A stretch of DNA of 64,000 nt from Lutimaribacter pacificus (GCF_900142185.1 NZ_FQZZ01000001.1:434001-498000); one strand, 5' to 3'; positions 35,951-45,468 are shown, numbered from the stretch's first letter. The notes: generated by a model not told the origin, from the letters alone. Numbers and translations are program-made.

Positions 35951-37480
35951 ATGACCACCACGATAAGGCAAAACCCGCCCGAGGCCGGGACAAATTCTTC
36001 TCAGACCCGTATCGCGCTTGCCGCAGTTGCGGTGACGCTGCTGTTCGCTTCGCTCGGTCAGACGATCGTCACCACGGCCATGCCGATCATGGTCGCGGAC
36101 CTTGGCGGCATGGATCACATGACATGGGTGATCACCGCCTATCTGCTGGCTTCGACCATCGGGGCGCCGGTGGCGGGCAAGCTGGGCGATCTCTTCGGCC
36201 GCAAGCTGGTGGTTCAGATCGGCATCTTCGTGTTCCTTGCGGGGGCGACACTGGCGGGGCTGGCGCAGTCGATGGGCGTCCTGATCGCGGGGCGTGCGAT
36301 CCAGGGGCTTGGCGGCGGCGGGCTGATCGTGGTGTCGATGGCGGTGGTCGCCGACGTGCTGCCGCCGCGCCAGCGGGGACAGGCGCAGGGGCTGATGGGG
36401 GCGGTTTTTGGCGTTTCGACGGTGATCGGGCCGCTTATCGGCGGCTTTCTGGTCGAGGCGCTGAGTTGGCACTGGATATTCTTCGCCAATTTTCCCATCG
36501 GCCTGCTGGCGCTGGTTGTGCTGCATGTCGCGCTGCCGAACGTCAAACGCGAGAAGGCGGTGAAACTCGACGTGGCCGGTGCCTTCCTGCTGGCGACGAT
36601 CCTGTCGGTGGCGGTGCTGGTGTCGAACCTCGGCGGCTCGGTGCTGCCCTGGAACAGCGCAGAACTGCTCGGGTTGGCGGCGCTCGGCCTTGCGGCCCTT
36701 GCGGGCTTCATCGCGGTCGAGCGGCGCGCATCCGAGCCGGTGCTGCCGCTCAGCCTCTTTGCCAACAACACCTTCCTGGTCGTCAATACGGTGGGTTTCA
36801 TGGTCGGCGTGGCGATGTTCGGCACGATCACCTTCATGCCGCTCTACCTGCAGGTGGTGCAGGGCGTGTCGCCGGCGGTTTCGGGCCTTTTCCTGACGCC
36901 GATGATGGTCGGGCTGATCACCTCGTCCGCCGGGGCAGGCCGGATCATGAGCCGCACCGGGCGATACAAGTGGATGCCCGTCCTTTCAACCGCGCTGCTG
37001 AGCCTTGCGATGCTCTCGTTGACGACGCTTTCGGCCGGGTCCTCGCTCTGGCAGGTGGCGCTGTCGATGGTCCTGGTGGGGCTTGGGCTGGGGCCGGTAT
37101 TCTCGATCGGGGTGGCGGCCATCCAGAACGACATCCCCATGCATATGCTGGGTGTCGGCACGGCCAGCGCCAACATGTTCCGGCTGATCGGCGGCTCCAT
37201 CGGCACCGCGGCCTTCGGTGCGCTGTTCAACGCGAACCTGTCGCGGCAACTGGCCGGGAAACTGCCGGCCGACAGCGGCAGCGGGATGGGGTCGTTCAGC
37301 GCCGAAATGGTTGCCCACCTGCCGCTGCAGGCCCAGCACGAGGTCATCTCGGACTTCTCGATGGCCCTGCATCCGGTGTTCTGGATCGCGTCCGGGCTGG
37401 CCGCTGTCGCCTGCATGGTCTCCTTGCGGCTGCGCGAGGCGCCATTGCCGGGCAGTTCCCGGGATCAGGGGTTTGGCTGA
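35951..37480 (+). CDS. MFS multidrug efflux transporter, DHA2 (EmrB/QacA) type
   Basis: A 509-aa inner-membrane drug:proton antiporter with about 14 hydrophobic helices. Family motifs are visible: TAYLLASTIGAPVAGKLGDLFGRK (motif A/D1 region), RAIQGLGGGG in TM4 and GPLIGGFLVEALSWHWIFFAN (motif C). The substrate is unknown; divergent MarR control suggests induction by a toxic organic compound. The start ATG 35951 is set by the N-terminus and has only a weak ribosome-binding site. The longer frame from 35414 covers marR antisense and is rejected. Confidence 0.9.
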   Translation: MTTTIRQNPPEAGTNSSQTRIALAAVAVTLLFASLGQTIVTTAMPIMVADLGGMDHMTWVITAYLLASTIGAPVAGKLGDLFGRKLVVQIGIFVFLAGATLAGLAQSMGVLIAGRAIQGLGGGGLIVVSMAVVADVLPPRQRGQAQGLMGAVFGVSTVIGPLIGGFLVEALSWHWIFFANFPIGLLALVVLHVALPNVKREKAVKLDVAGAFLLATILSVAVLVSNLGGSVLPWNSAELLGLAALGLAALAGFIAVERRASEPVLPLSLFANNTFLVVNTVGFMVGVAMFGTITFMPLYLQVVQGVSPAVSGLFLTPMMVGLITSSAGAGRIMSRTGRYKWMPVLSTALLSLAMLSLTTLSAGSSLWQVALSMVLVGLGLGPVFSIGVAAIQNDIPMHMLGVGTASANMFRLIGGSIGTAAFGALFNANLSRQLAGKLPADSGSGMGSFSAEMVAHLPLQAQHEVISDFSMALHPVFWIASGLAAVACMVSLRLREAPLPGSSRDQGFG

Positions 37481-37651
37481 CGCTTTCGTTTCCTGTTCGG
37501 GCAGGGCCGGAATGCGCCTGCTTCGTGAACGAGGCAGTGATTTTCCCGCTGAAACGGCCTGCGCTGGCGTTTCGAGCGGCGCTTCATCGGTCTGAAGGCG
37601 GCCGGTTTCCCGGGGCCGGGCGGCATTCTCCGAAAACCATCACTGGCTTGC

Positions 37652-39094
37652 CTACCGCCGGCGATCCGCCCACAGGCGTTGTGCCTGCTGGCGCGATACC
37701 TGCAGGGGCGTCCCGGGTGCCGCCAGCAGATCAAGCGCGATTGCCGCCGTTTCGATGATTGCCGCCTCGGACACGGGATCGGCAAGCGACCCGTCCCAGA
37801 TGGCTTGCCAGGTTTCAAGCCGCGACAGGCCCGCGGCGTCGGGCGGCTGGCCGTCACCCGGCGGCAGCGGACAGGTGAACGAGGTTTGCGTCATCTCGCC
37901 ATCGCGCAGCAGGATCAGCTCCTGCGACCGTCCCGGCACGACCTGGGCGATGTCGCGGTTGCCCGACAATACCGCGAAACTCTCCCATCCCAGCCGCGCC
38001 GCCGCATCCCGTTGCAGCCTGGGGCGCCTGGCCGTGCGCATTCCCGTCAGCGTGGTGCGCGCCCCTCCGGGGTTGAGCATCGCCGACAGAACCTGCGCCA
38101 CGTTCGGCATCATGAAAAGGGGGTAGAGCCGGTGCAACTGACGCACATCCGGCGCAAACCGCTCGGTCGGCAGAAAACCCGGCGCATGCGCCGTTTCCGG
38201 GGTGCAGGCATCCCGCACGCTTTCGGCCACCGGCAGGCCCGCATGGAGAAAGGCGCGATGCGCGATCTCGTTCTCGGGTCCGTGCATCAGCACCCGGTAG
38301 CCCGCGCGCGCCACCAGCCTTGCGGCATGTATCAGCAGCGGCGCCCCCTGGACGCGCGGCGACAGGTATACGGGCCAGTCCAGGTCGACGCGGTCGCCGC
38401 CGAAAGGCGGCAGGCCGCCATGCCGCCGGGCCGCGCGTACGAAGCCCGCAAGCTCCTGGTCGGTGACGCCACGGGATTGCAGCGCGATCAGCAGGGCGCC
38501 GATCTGGATGTCGGGAATCTGCCCGGACAGTAACAGGCTCATCGCGTCCTCGGCCTCGGTCTCGTTCAGCGGACGGGTCTGGCCCGGGGTATTGCCGGTG
38601 GCGGCGATATAGGTGGCGAAACGGCGGGTCGGTTCGGTGTCGGCACCCGACACCGCCAGGCGCCAGGCGATCGTCCTGGGGCCCGGGCCGGTCCCCGGGT
38701 CCGTCCACTCATCAAGCGCGAGGGGCGGGTGCTGCGGCAGCATGGCTGCCGGAGGGGCCTGCATGTCGCTGTCCGGCACCAGCAACGCGTTGGTTTCGGC
38801 GACCAGCGCGCGCAGCCTCGGGCGCATCGCCTCGGCAAACGGGGTGGGCACGATCCCCTGCGCCGTGCGCTCGAACAGCTCCTGCCCGAAATACTCCTGC
38901 AACTGCCTGTGCAGGCGGCTCATCACCGAGGGGCTTTTGCCCAGCTTCTGCCCCGCCCGGGCCAGCGAGCCCTCGACCAGGATCGCGTCAAGGACGACAA
39001 GCAGCTTCAACCGGTCCAGATCGCCGATGATATCGCTTGCAGCTTCGTCCCGGTCGTTCCGGCGATCGGCTTTCGAGGTGGTCATATTGCGCAT
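37652..39094 (-). CDS. LysR-type HTH fused to a TrpD2/YbiB-like glycosyltransferase-3 domain
   Basis: A 480-aa fusion. Residues about 28-88 form a LysR N-terminal helix-turn-helix (LVEGSLARAGQKLGKSPSVM, then LFERTAQGIVPT). About 150-225 is the helical N-domain of the anthranilate phosphoribosyltransferase family (LNETEAEDAMSLLLSGQI; IGALLIALQSRGVT). About 240-430 is the Glycos_transf_3 core (PLFMMPNVAQVLSAMLNPGG; TLTGMRTA). The phosphoribosyl-pyrophosphate loop GTGGD of true TrpD is absent, as in the nucleic-acid-binding YbiB group. It is therefore probably a regulator, not a tryptophan enzyme. The start is uncertain (39094 or 39085). Confidence 0.8.
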   Translation of the reverse strand: MRNMTTSKADRRNDRDEAASDIIGDLDRLKLLVVLDAILVEGSLARAGQKLGKSPSVMSRLHRQLQEYFGQELFERTAQGIVPTPFAEAMRPRLRALVAETNALLVPDSDMQAPPAAMLPQHPPLALDEWTDPGTGPGPRTIAWRLAVSGADTEPTRRFATYIAATGNTPGQTRPLNETEAEDAMSLLLSGQIPDIQIGALLIALQSRGVTDQELAGFVRAARRHGGLPPFGGDRVDLDWPVYLSPRVQGAPLLIHAARLVARAGYRVLMHGPENEIAHRAFLHAGLPVAESVRDACTPETAHAPGFLPTERFAPDVRQLHRLYPLFMMPNVAQVLSAMLNPGGARTTLTGMRTARRPRLQRDAAARLGWESFAVLSGNRDIAQVVPGRSQELILLRDGEMTQTSFTCPLPPGDGQPPDAAGLSRLETWQAIWDGSLADPVSEAAIIETAAIALDLLAAPGTPLQVSRQQAQRLWADRRR

Positions 39095-39186
39095 GTGTGA
39101 ACTTAGAAGAATTCCAGATTTGTTCCGATTGCACCCGGCTGCCTGTTCAGATAGCCGAATAAAACACTCAGGAATAGGGGCGGATG

Positions 39187-39202
39187 ATCACGCGACCGTG
39201 AT
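39187..39202. promoter_or_regulatory. Inverted repeat upstream of the siderophore uptake operon
   Basis: ATCACG-CGAC-CGTGAT is a perfect 6-bp inverted repeat about 45 bases before the binding-protein start. Its position suits an operator for an iron-responsive or other regulator. The sequence does not clearly match a Fur or Irr consensus. Confidence 0.45.
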
Positions 39203-39246
39203 AACCCGCCCGGATCTGGCCACAGGCAACCATCGGAGTATCCATC

Positions 39247-40143
39247 ATGCGAGGATTTCTTGGCGCGGCACTGATTTGCGCAACCGCCACCCTGGCGCAC
39301 TCACAGGAAACCACGGTATCGACAGCACGGGGCGAGGTCGCGCTGGACGCGGTGCCGGAAACGGTCGTGACGCTGGACCTGGCGATCCTCGATATCCTCG
39401 ACGCGCTTGAGGTTCCGGTCGCGGGGGTCACGGCGGGGTTCAAGCCCGCTTACCTTTCGGCCTATGCCGAGGCGCCTTACGCCCAGCTTGGCAGCCCGTT
39501 CGAGCCGGATATCGAAAAGCTGGCCGCGCTGTCGCCCGACCTCGTGATCGTCGCCGGCCGGTCGAGCACGAAATATGACGAGGTCGCCGCCATGGCGCCG
39601 ACGATCGACCTGACGACGGACGCCACGCAGCTTGTCGCCTCGCTGACGCGGAACATGACCACGCTCGGCGGGCTTTTCGACAAGCAGGACGAGGCCGCCG
39701 GCCTTCTTGCCGGGCTGGAGGAAAAATTCGCCTCGGTCCGTGAACGGGCGGCGGATGCCGGCACCGCGCTGGTGATCCTGACCACCGGCGGCCGGATGAG
39801 CACCCATGGTGCGCAGGGCCGGTTCGCCACGATCTTCAACGAAATGGGCTTTACCCCCGCGCTGGAGCAGGTCAAGGCCGGCACGCATGGCCAGCCGATT
39901 TCCAACGAGTTCATCCTGGAAACCAACCCCGACTGGATCTTCGTCGTGGACCGGGATGCGGCGATCGGGCGCGACGGGCAGCCCGCCGAGCAGATGCTCG
40001 ACAACCCGCTGGTGCGCCGCACGACCGCCTGGCAGAAGGGGCAGGTCGTCTTCCTGGACGCGGCGGACTGGTATCTGGTCGGGGCCGGCCCGCGGGCGCT
40101 GGATCGCGCGCTGAGCCAGATTTCTTCCGAACTTGAAGACTGA
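39247..40143 (+). CDS. Siderophore ABC transporter, periplasmic binding protein (FatB/CeuE-like)
   Basis: A 298-aa type III periplasmic binding protein with a signal peptide ending near AHSQE. It has DLVIVAGRSSTKYDE, GTHGQPISNEFILE and WYLVGAGPRAL. The His in THGQ and Tyr in WYL align by context with the His227/Tyr288 pair with which CeuE closes on tetradentate catecholate iron, and arginines in GRSS, GGRM and DRDAAIG may bind the negative charge. It is first gene of the uptake operon. Substrate class (catecholate) is an inference. Confidence 0.87.
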   Translation: MRGFLGAALICATATLAHSQETTVSTARGEVALDAVPETVVTLDLAILDILDALEVPVAGVTAGFKPAYLSAYAEAPYAQLGSPFEPDIEKLAALSPDLVIVAGRSSTKYDEVAAMAPTIDLTTDATQLVASLTRNMTTLGGLFDKQDEAAGLLAGLEEKFASVRERAADAGTALVILTTGGRMSTHGAQGRFATIFNEMGFTPALEQVKAGTHGQPISNEFILETNPDWIFVVDRDAAIGRDGQPAEQMLDNPLVRRTTAWQKGQVVFLDAADWYLVGAGPRALDRALSQISSELED

Positions 40144-40150
40144 CGATCCG

Positions 40151-41155
40151 ATGACGGCCCGTGTGACTGCGGCCGCGTCTGACTGGACGCGGCCGAAATA
40201 CGGCGCGGTGTTTCGTGCCGGTCTGGCCCTGGCGGTCCTCGGTGTGCTTGCCGCGGCAAGCGTGCTGGTCGGTGCGACCGGGATCGGCTGGTCAAGCATC
40301 CTGTCCGATGCCGATGCGCGCGAGGTGCTGATGGTCAGCCGGATGCCCCGGACGGCGGCGCTGGTCCTGGCGGGGGCAAGCTCGGCCATCATGGGCGCCA
40401 TCGTCCAGCGGCTGGTACGCAACCGCTTTGTCGAACCCTCGACGATGGGCACGGTCGATTGCGCCGGTTTCGGGCTGTTGATGGGGCTCTTGTTCCTGCC
40501 CGACGCCGCGCCGATGGCGCGCCTGGCCCTTGCGGCCGCGGGCGCATGGATCGGGACGGCCATGTTCCTGCTGCTTTTGCGGGCGGTCGATCTGCGCTCG
40601 CCGCTGATGCCGCCGCTTCTGGGGATCGCGTTTGGGGGCATCGTCGGCTCGGCCACCAGTTTCATCGCCTATCGCTATGATCTGATGCAATCGCTGTTCG
40701 CGTGGATGACCGCCGATTTCTCGGTCGTCCTTCAGGGCCGGTACGAGCTGCTTTACATCGCCGCCGGGGCGACCGCCCTGGGCTGGCTGGCGGCCGACCG
40801 CTTTACCGTTCTGGGGCTGGGCGACGACATGGCCCGGGGGCTGGGGCTGAACCCGGCACTCGTGCTGGCCATCGGTATCAGCATCACCGCCTCGGTCACC
40901 GGGGTCATCGTCGTGACGGTCGGATTCATCCCCTTCCTCGGCCTCGTGGTTCCGAATATCGTCGCCCGCTGGCGCGGCGACAACCTGCGCCGTTCGCTGC
41001 CGCTGGTCGCCTGTATGGGCGCGTCGGCCACGCTGGCCTGCGACCTGTTCGGGCGGCTGATCTTTCACCCCTATGAAATCCCCATCGGCGTGACGATGGG
41101 CGTTCTGGGCGCGGTGGTCTTTCTTTGGCTTCTGCTGTCGAGGCAGGCAAGATGA
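40151..41155 (+). CDS. Iron-siderophore ABC transporter permease (FecCD family, first)
   Basis: A 334-aa permease with about nine or ten helices: VSRMPRTAALVLAGASSAIMG, MGTVDCAGFGLLMG and VTVGFIPFLGLVVPNIVAR are typical of the FecCD/BtuC family. ATG 40151 is preferred to TTG 40133, which lies inside the binding-protein gene. Its stop overlaps the second permease gene (ATGA), so the two are made together as a heterodimer. Confidence 0.9.
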   Translation: MTARVTAAASDWTRPKYGAVFRAGLALAVLGVLAAASVLVGATGIGWSSILSDADAREVLMVSRMPRTAALVLAGASSAIMGAIVQRLVRNRFVEPSTMGTVDCAGFGLLMGLLFLPDAAPMARLALAAAGAWIGTAMFLLLLRAVDLRSPLMPPLLGIAFGGIVGSATSFIAYRYDLMQSLFAWMTADFSVVLQGRYELLYIAAGATALGWLAADRFTVLGLGDDMARGLGLNPALVLAIGISITASVTGVIVVTVGFIPFLGLVVPNIVARWRGDNLRRSLPLVACMGASATLACDLFGRLIFHPYEIPIGVTMGVLGAVVFLWLLLSRQAR

Positions 41156-42114
41156 GCCCCGAGGCGAGAACCACCCGCGCCCGGCAGGTGTCCGGCGCGT
41201 CGGTGCTGGTCGGCGCCGCGCTGGTCGTCGCCTTCCTGACCGTCGGGGCGGTTGGCGACTGGTCTTTCGTGCTGTCCTTTCGGGGGGACAAGCTGATCAC
41301 CATCGCGCTGGTGGCCTGCGCCGTACCGCTGTCCACGGTGCTGTTCCACACGATGTCCGACAACCGCATCCTGACGCCGTCGATCATGGGATTCGACGCG
41401 CTCTTCGTGCTGATCCAGACCGCCGGGGTGTTTCTGCTGGGCTCGGCCCGGGTGGCGCAATTCGATCCCCGGCTTGTCTTTGCCGCGGAACTGGGCGCGA
41501 TGACCCTGTTTTCGCTGGCGCTCTACCGGCTGCTTTTCACGCGGATCGCGCGATCCCTGGAACTGCTGCTGCTGGTCGGGGTGATCTGCGGCGTGCTGTT
41601 CCGCTCCCTCGCCGGCCTGCTGCAACGGCTGATCGACCCGGGCGAATTCCTGGTGCTGCAGGATCGCGTCTTTGCCAGTTTCAGCGGCGCGAGCGGGACC
41701 GATCAGGTCTGGGCCGCGATGCTGATCCTTGGCGCGGGCGTCTGGTGCCGGGTCCGCCTGCCGGCCCTCGATGCGCTGATGCTGGGCCGCAACGGCGCGA
41801 TCGCTGTGGGCGTCGATCACCGCCGCCTGACATTCGAGACCTTCGTGGTCGTCACCCTTCTGGTCGCGGCCTCGACCGCCCTTGTCGGGCCGATCACCTT
41901 TTTCGGGCTGTTGGTGGCCAACCTCGCCTACCGGGTCCTTCCGGGCGCGCCGCACCGCATGATCGTTCCGTTGGCGATCCTTTTCGGCTTCATCCTGCTG
42001 GCTGGCGCCCAGGTCGTGCTGGAAAGGCTGCTGGGCTTTACCGGCACCGTCGGCATGGTCGTCGAATTCGTCGGCGGCATTCTGTTCATCCTTCTGTTGA
42101 TAGGCCGCCGCTGA
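41152..42114 (+). CDS. Iron-siderophore ABC transporter permease (FecCD family, second)
   Basis: A 320-aa FecCD permease (ILTPSIMGFDALFVLIQT; LVGPITFFGLLVANLAYR). It starts in the stop of the first permease and ends in the start of the ATPase gene (TGATG), giving tight coupling. The pairing of two distinct permeases matches FatC/FatD and CeuB/CeuC systems. Confidence 0.9.
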   Translation: MSPEARTTRARQVSGASVLVGAALVVAFLTVGAVGDWSFVLSFRGDKLITIALVACAVPLSTVLFHTMSDNRILTPSIMGFDALFVLIQTAGVFLLGSARVAQFDPRLVFAAELGAMTLFSLALYRLLFTRIARSLELLLLVGVICGVLFRSLAGLLQRLIDPGEFLVLQDRVFASFSGASGTDQVWAAMLILGAGVWCRVRLPALDALMLGRNGAIAVGVDHRRLTFETFVVVTLLVAASTALVGPITFFGLLVANLAYRVLPGAPHRMIVPLAILFGFILLAGAQVVLERLLGFTGTVGMVVEFVGGILFILLLIGRR

Positions 42115-42872
42115 TGATCCGGGTGCAAGACCTTTCCAAACATTATGGCGCGAAGCCGGTGCTCGATATCGACGCGCTGGACCTGCCGAAGGGTGGCGTT
42201 GCGGCCATCATCGGCCCGAACGGCGCGGGGAAATCGACGCTGCTTTCGCTGATCAGCCGGCTGGACACACCCAGCGCGGGCAGCGTGCTGCTGGACGGCG
42301 ACGACATCCGCAGCCTGAAATCCGATGCCCTTGCGCGCCGTCTTGCGGTGCTGCGGCAGGACAACGCGCTGACCGCGCGCCTGACCGTCCGCGATCTGGT
42401 CGCCTTTGGCCGCTATCCCTATTCCCGGGGCCGCCTGACCGCCACCGACCAGGCCAAGGTGGACGAGGCGCTTGGCCTTGTCGGGCTGGACGGGTTCGAG
42501 GACCGTTTTCTCGACGAGTTGTCCGGCGGGCAGCGCCAGCGCGCCTTCATCGCGCTCGTGCTTGCGCAGGACACCGATTACGCGCTGTTCGACGAACCGC
42601 TGAACAGTCTCGACATCAACCATGCCGTCGCGGTCATGCGCCTGTTGCGCCGCGCGGCCGACGAGCTGGGCAAGACGGTTGTCGTCGTCCTGCACGACCT
42701 GAACTTCGCCGCCCGCCACGCCGATCACGTGATCGCCATGCAGGCGGGCCGTGTCGTCCATACCGGAACCGTGCCGGAGGTGATCCGCGCGGAGCTGCTG
42801 AAACCGCTTTACGGCATGGACATAAACGTCAGCACCATCGACGGACGCCTGATCGTCGATGTGTTCGGCTGA
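42114..42872 (+). CDS. Iron-siderophore ABC transporter ATP-binding protein
   Basis: A 252-aa ATPase with Walker A GPNGAGKST, Q-loop in LRQDNAL, signature LSGGQRQRAFIALVLAQD, Walker B YALFDEPLNSLD and switch His in VVVLHDLNFAARHAD. It is the FepC/FatE-type energiser for the two upstream permeases, overlapping the second by one base. Confidence 0.94.
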   Translation: MIRVQDLSKHYGAKPVLDIDALDLPKGGVAAIIGPNGAGKSTLLSLISRLDTPSAGSVLLDGDDIRSLKSDALARRLAVLRQDNALTARLTVRDLVAFGRYPYSRGRLTATDQAKVDEALGLVGLDGFEDRFLDELSGGQRQRAFIALVLAQDTDYALFDEPLNSLDINHAVAVMRLLRRAADELGKTVVVVLHDLNFAARHADHVIAMQAGRVVHTGTVPEVIRAELLKPLYGMDINVSTIDGRLIVDVFG

Positions 42873-42960
42873 CCCTGATGATTTTCACCGCCCGTCCCGC
42901 CAAGTGCCTGTTGCCACTAGCCAGACCTCCCGGGCCCGACAACGACGAAAGGACGTAAAC

Positions 42961-45012
42961 ATGAACGGGACAGTATCACGCCACCTCAGAACCTCGGCCG
43001 CGATCGGAGCGATTGCCGTGACCGGCGTGCTTGCCAGCGAAGCCATGGCGCAGGGCGCGCCGGGGGACGAGCTGTTCGATCTGGGAACCATCACCATCAC
43101 CGCCGGCGGCTTCACCCAGAACGTGACCGACGCGCCCGCCTCGGTTACCGTGGTGACCGGCGACGAGCTGCGGAAAACCAACGTCACCACCCTTTCGGAC
43201 GCGCTGCGCGAAGTGCAGGGTGTCACGACGACCGGCGTCGCCAATGAAAAAGACATCAAGATCCGGGGCCTGCCGGGCGATTACACCCTGATCCTGGTCG
43301 ACGGCAAACGGCAGGGCACGCGCGAAAGCCGGACCAACGGTTCGGCCGGATTCGAGCAAAGCTTCATCCCGCCCATGGCCGCCATCGAGCGTATCGAGAT
43401 CGTGCGGGGACCGATGTCTTCGCTTTACGGCTCGGACGCGATGGGCGGTGTGATCAACATCATCACCAAGAAGGTCACGCCGGTCTGGACGGGGTCCGTC
43501 ACCGCCGAAACCCGGCTGCCCCAGAACGACGACGACCCGGCGTCGCGGCAGCTGTCCTTTTACCTGAACGGGCCGATCGTCCAGGATAAGCTGGGCCTCC
43601 AGCTCTGGGGGCGCCGCCTGACGAGCGACGAATCCTCGATCCTCGACGGCCCGGCCGAGCAGCAGGATTTCGACATCAGCGGGCGCCTGACCTGGACCCC
43701 CACCGATGATCACGAGATCGCGCTGGAATACGGCCGGACCAGGATCAAGCGGTTCACCAATCCGGGCTACAGCCTCGACCCCACGGCAGACCCGGACCGG
43801 CAGGACAATATCCGCAAGGATATTGCGCTCAGCTATGTCGGGCACTGGGGCACCACGACGACCGAACTGAGCTTTCAGCGCGAGTTCGGCGAGCGCACCA
43901 ATTACGACTGGGCCCCGGGCTATTTCGTCGAAAATCCCCGGTCGCCGGAAATCGTGAACTCGGTCGTCGACGGCAAGGTGACGACGCCCTTCACGCTTGC
44001 CGGCGAGCATACCTTCGTCGGCGGGTTCCAGTTCCGCCGCGCCGAGCTGACCGACCAGAACCCCGGCCTGGGCGATGGCATCGACCGTACCTATGCGTCG
44101 GACGAATGGGCCATCTTCGCCGAGGACGAATGGCGGATCACCTCCGATTTCGCGCTTACGGCCGGGGTGCGCTATACCGACAGCGATGCGTTTGGCGGGG
44201 AAGTGACCCCGCGGCTCTACGCCGTGTGGAATGCGATGCCCGAACTGACGATCAAGGGCGGTATCTCGACCGGCTATCGCACACCGTCGATCCGCCAGAC
44301 CGTGCCGGGCTATTACTACACCACGCAACGCGGCGCCGGCGTGATCGTCTCGAATGCCGATCTTAAGCCGGAATCGAGCACCAACTACGAATTGTCGGCG
44401 CTCTGGCAGTCCGGCAATTTCGAGTTCGGCGCGACGGCATTCCGTACCGAGTTCGAGGACAAGATCGAGAACTTCAATACCGGCATCCCGATCACCGTGG
44501 CGGGGACCACCTACAACCGCTGGGAATATTACAACGTGCAGGACGCCACGATCCAGGGTGTCGAGCTGACGCTGGGCGTGGACCTGTCCGAGGCGGTTTC
44601 GCTGCGGGGCTCTTACACCTTCACGGATTCGAGCCAGGATTCCGGCACCTATGCCGGGTTGCCGCTGTCGCGGACGCCGAAACACGCGGCCAGCCTGCGG
44701 CTCGACTGGACAACGCCGGTATCGGGGCTCGATGCCTGGGGCGTGGCCACCTATCACGGCGCCGAGGTCAACTCGGGCGCGCGGATCGGCAGCAACGGCA
44801 CGCCCTATGCCTATGACAGCAGCGGCGGGGTGATCGCCTACGAATACGATCCCTACACGACCCTGGATGTCGGGCTGTCCTATCAGGTCAATCCCAACCT
44901 CGTGCTGAACGCGGCCATCTACAACGTGGCGAATGCCTCGATCAACGCGAGCGACAACAACACCTACCAATCCGGGCGGACCTACTGGTTCGGGCTGACC
45001 AGCTCCTTCTGA
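42961..45012 (+). CDS. TonB-dependent siderophore receptor
   Basis: A 683-aa outer-membrane receptor. The signal peptide ends near AMAQG, and a TonB-box-like TITITA follows. The plug domain has IKIRGLPGDYTLILVDGKRQ and AIERIEIVRGPMSSLYGSDA, typical of FepA/CirA-like catecholate receptors. A 22-stranded barrel ending in SSF follows. It brings ferric siderophore to the binding protein encoded upstream. AAAGGACG precedes the ATG. A strong terminator closes the operon. Confidence 0.94.
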   Translation: MNGTVSRHLRTSAAIGAIAVTGVLASEAMAQGAPGDELFDLGTITITAGGFTQNVTDAPASVTVVTGDELRKTNVTTLSDALREVQGVTTTGVANEKDIKIRGLPGDYTLILVDGKRQGTRESRTNGSAGFEQSFIPPMAAIERIEIVRGPMSSLYGSDAMGGVINIITKKVTPVWTGSVTAETRLPQNDDDPASRQLSFYLNGPIVQDKLGLQLWGRRLTSDESSILDGPAEQQDFDISGRLTWTPTDDHEIALEYGRTRIKRFTNPGYSLDPTADPDRQDNIRKDIALSYVGHWGTTTTELSFQREFGERTNYDWAPGYFVENPRSPEIVNSVVDGKVTTPFTLAGEHTFVGGFQFRRAELTDQNPGLGDGIDRTYASDEWAIFAEDEWRITSDFALTAGVRYTDSDAFGGEVTPRLYAVWNAMPELTIKGGISTGYRTPSIRQTVPGYYYTTQRGAGVIVSNADLKPESSTNYELSALWQSGNFEFGATAFRTEFEDKIENFNTGIPITVAGTTYNRWEYYNVQDATIQGVELTLGVDLSEAVSLRGSYTFTDSSQDSGTYAGLPLSRTPKHAASLRLDWTTPVSGLDAWGVATYHGAEVNSGARIGSNGTPYAYDSSGGVIAYEYDPYTTLDVGLSYQVNPNLVLNAAIYNVANASINASDNNTYQSGRTYWFGLTSSF

Positions 45013-45025
45013 TCTGCCCCCGGCG

Positions 45026-45057
45026 TGACCGCCCCGCGGGACCCTGCGGGGCGGTCA
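45026..45057 (+). terminator. Terminator of the siderophore uptake operon
   Basis: A perfect 12-bp stem TGACCGCCCCGC/GCGGGGCGGTCA begins 13 bases after the receptor stop. The loop itself can pair GGG with CCC. It has no strong U tract but is the most stable hairpin nearby. Confidence 0.75.
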
Positions 45058-45468
45058 TGGCAAGCGTGATCGCCTGGCGGGGGTCACATAGTTCTGCCTC
45101 CGGGGCGCAAGAATCTCGTTTGAAAACAGAGCGGCAAAATCTCGGCGCGGAGTCGAGATTGCCTCTTTCGTCAGAAAGGCTTGCCTCTCATGTGTCACAT
45201 CGCGGCCGCCTGCACTCGAAGCTGCCGTTCAGGCAGATCGCGGCGAAGGACGGGATCGAGCCCATTTTGTCGGATGCTGCGCCGTGCATGAATGTCTGGC
45301 TCCAATGCAACCAGGATGCGTTGCTCTCCGCAAAAAAAGTTGCGAACGGTGGTCTTGGGCTTTCTTTACCAATTGTGAATAGAACATTTCCGGCACGCTT
45401 TCGGAGATTCCACGCAACACAGTTTCAGCCACTTCCTAAGGCACGGCGGTGACGGCCAGTACGAGATC
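45058..45468. other. Lower-GC gap upstream of the MuF-like gene
   Basis: About 410 bases with no recognisable gene. Base composition drops compared with the receptor gene. The MuF-like reading frame is open back to about 45379 but has no ATG and no ribosome-binding site there. This fits a gene that lost its 5' part or start on insertion. Short frames on either strand (for example 45229-45432 minus) match nothing I recognise. Confidence 0.5.

Noticed and set aside
37652-39094. Calling the LysR fusion protein anthranilate phosphoribosyltransferase (trpD)
   Set aside because: The GTGGD PRPP loop is absent and a DNA-binding domain is fused, which points to the TrpD2/YbiB group.
42976-44970. Minus-strand reading frame of 664 codons opposite the TonB-dependent receptor
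   Set aside because: Antisense shadow; the receptor has signal peptide, plug and barrel on the other strand.
45229-45432. 67-codon minus-strand frame as a transposase remnant
   Set aside because: No DDE motif, no terminal inverted repeats and no target duplication visible, so an insertion sequence cannot be supported.
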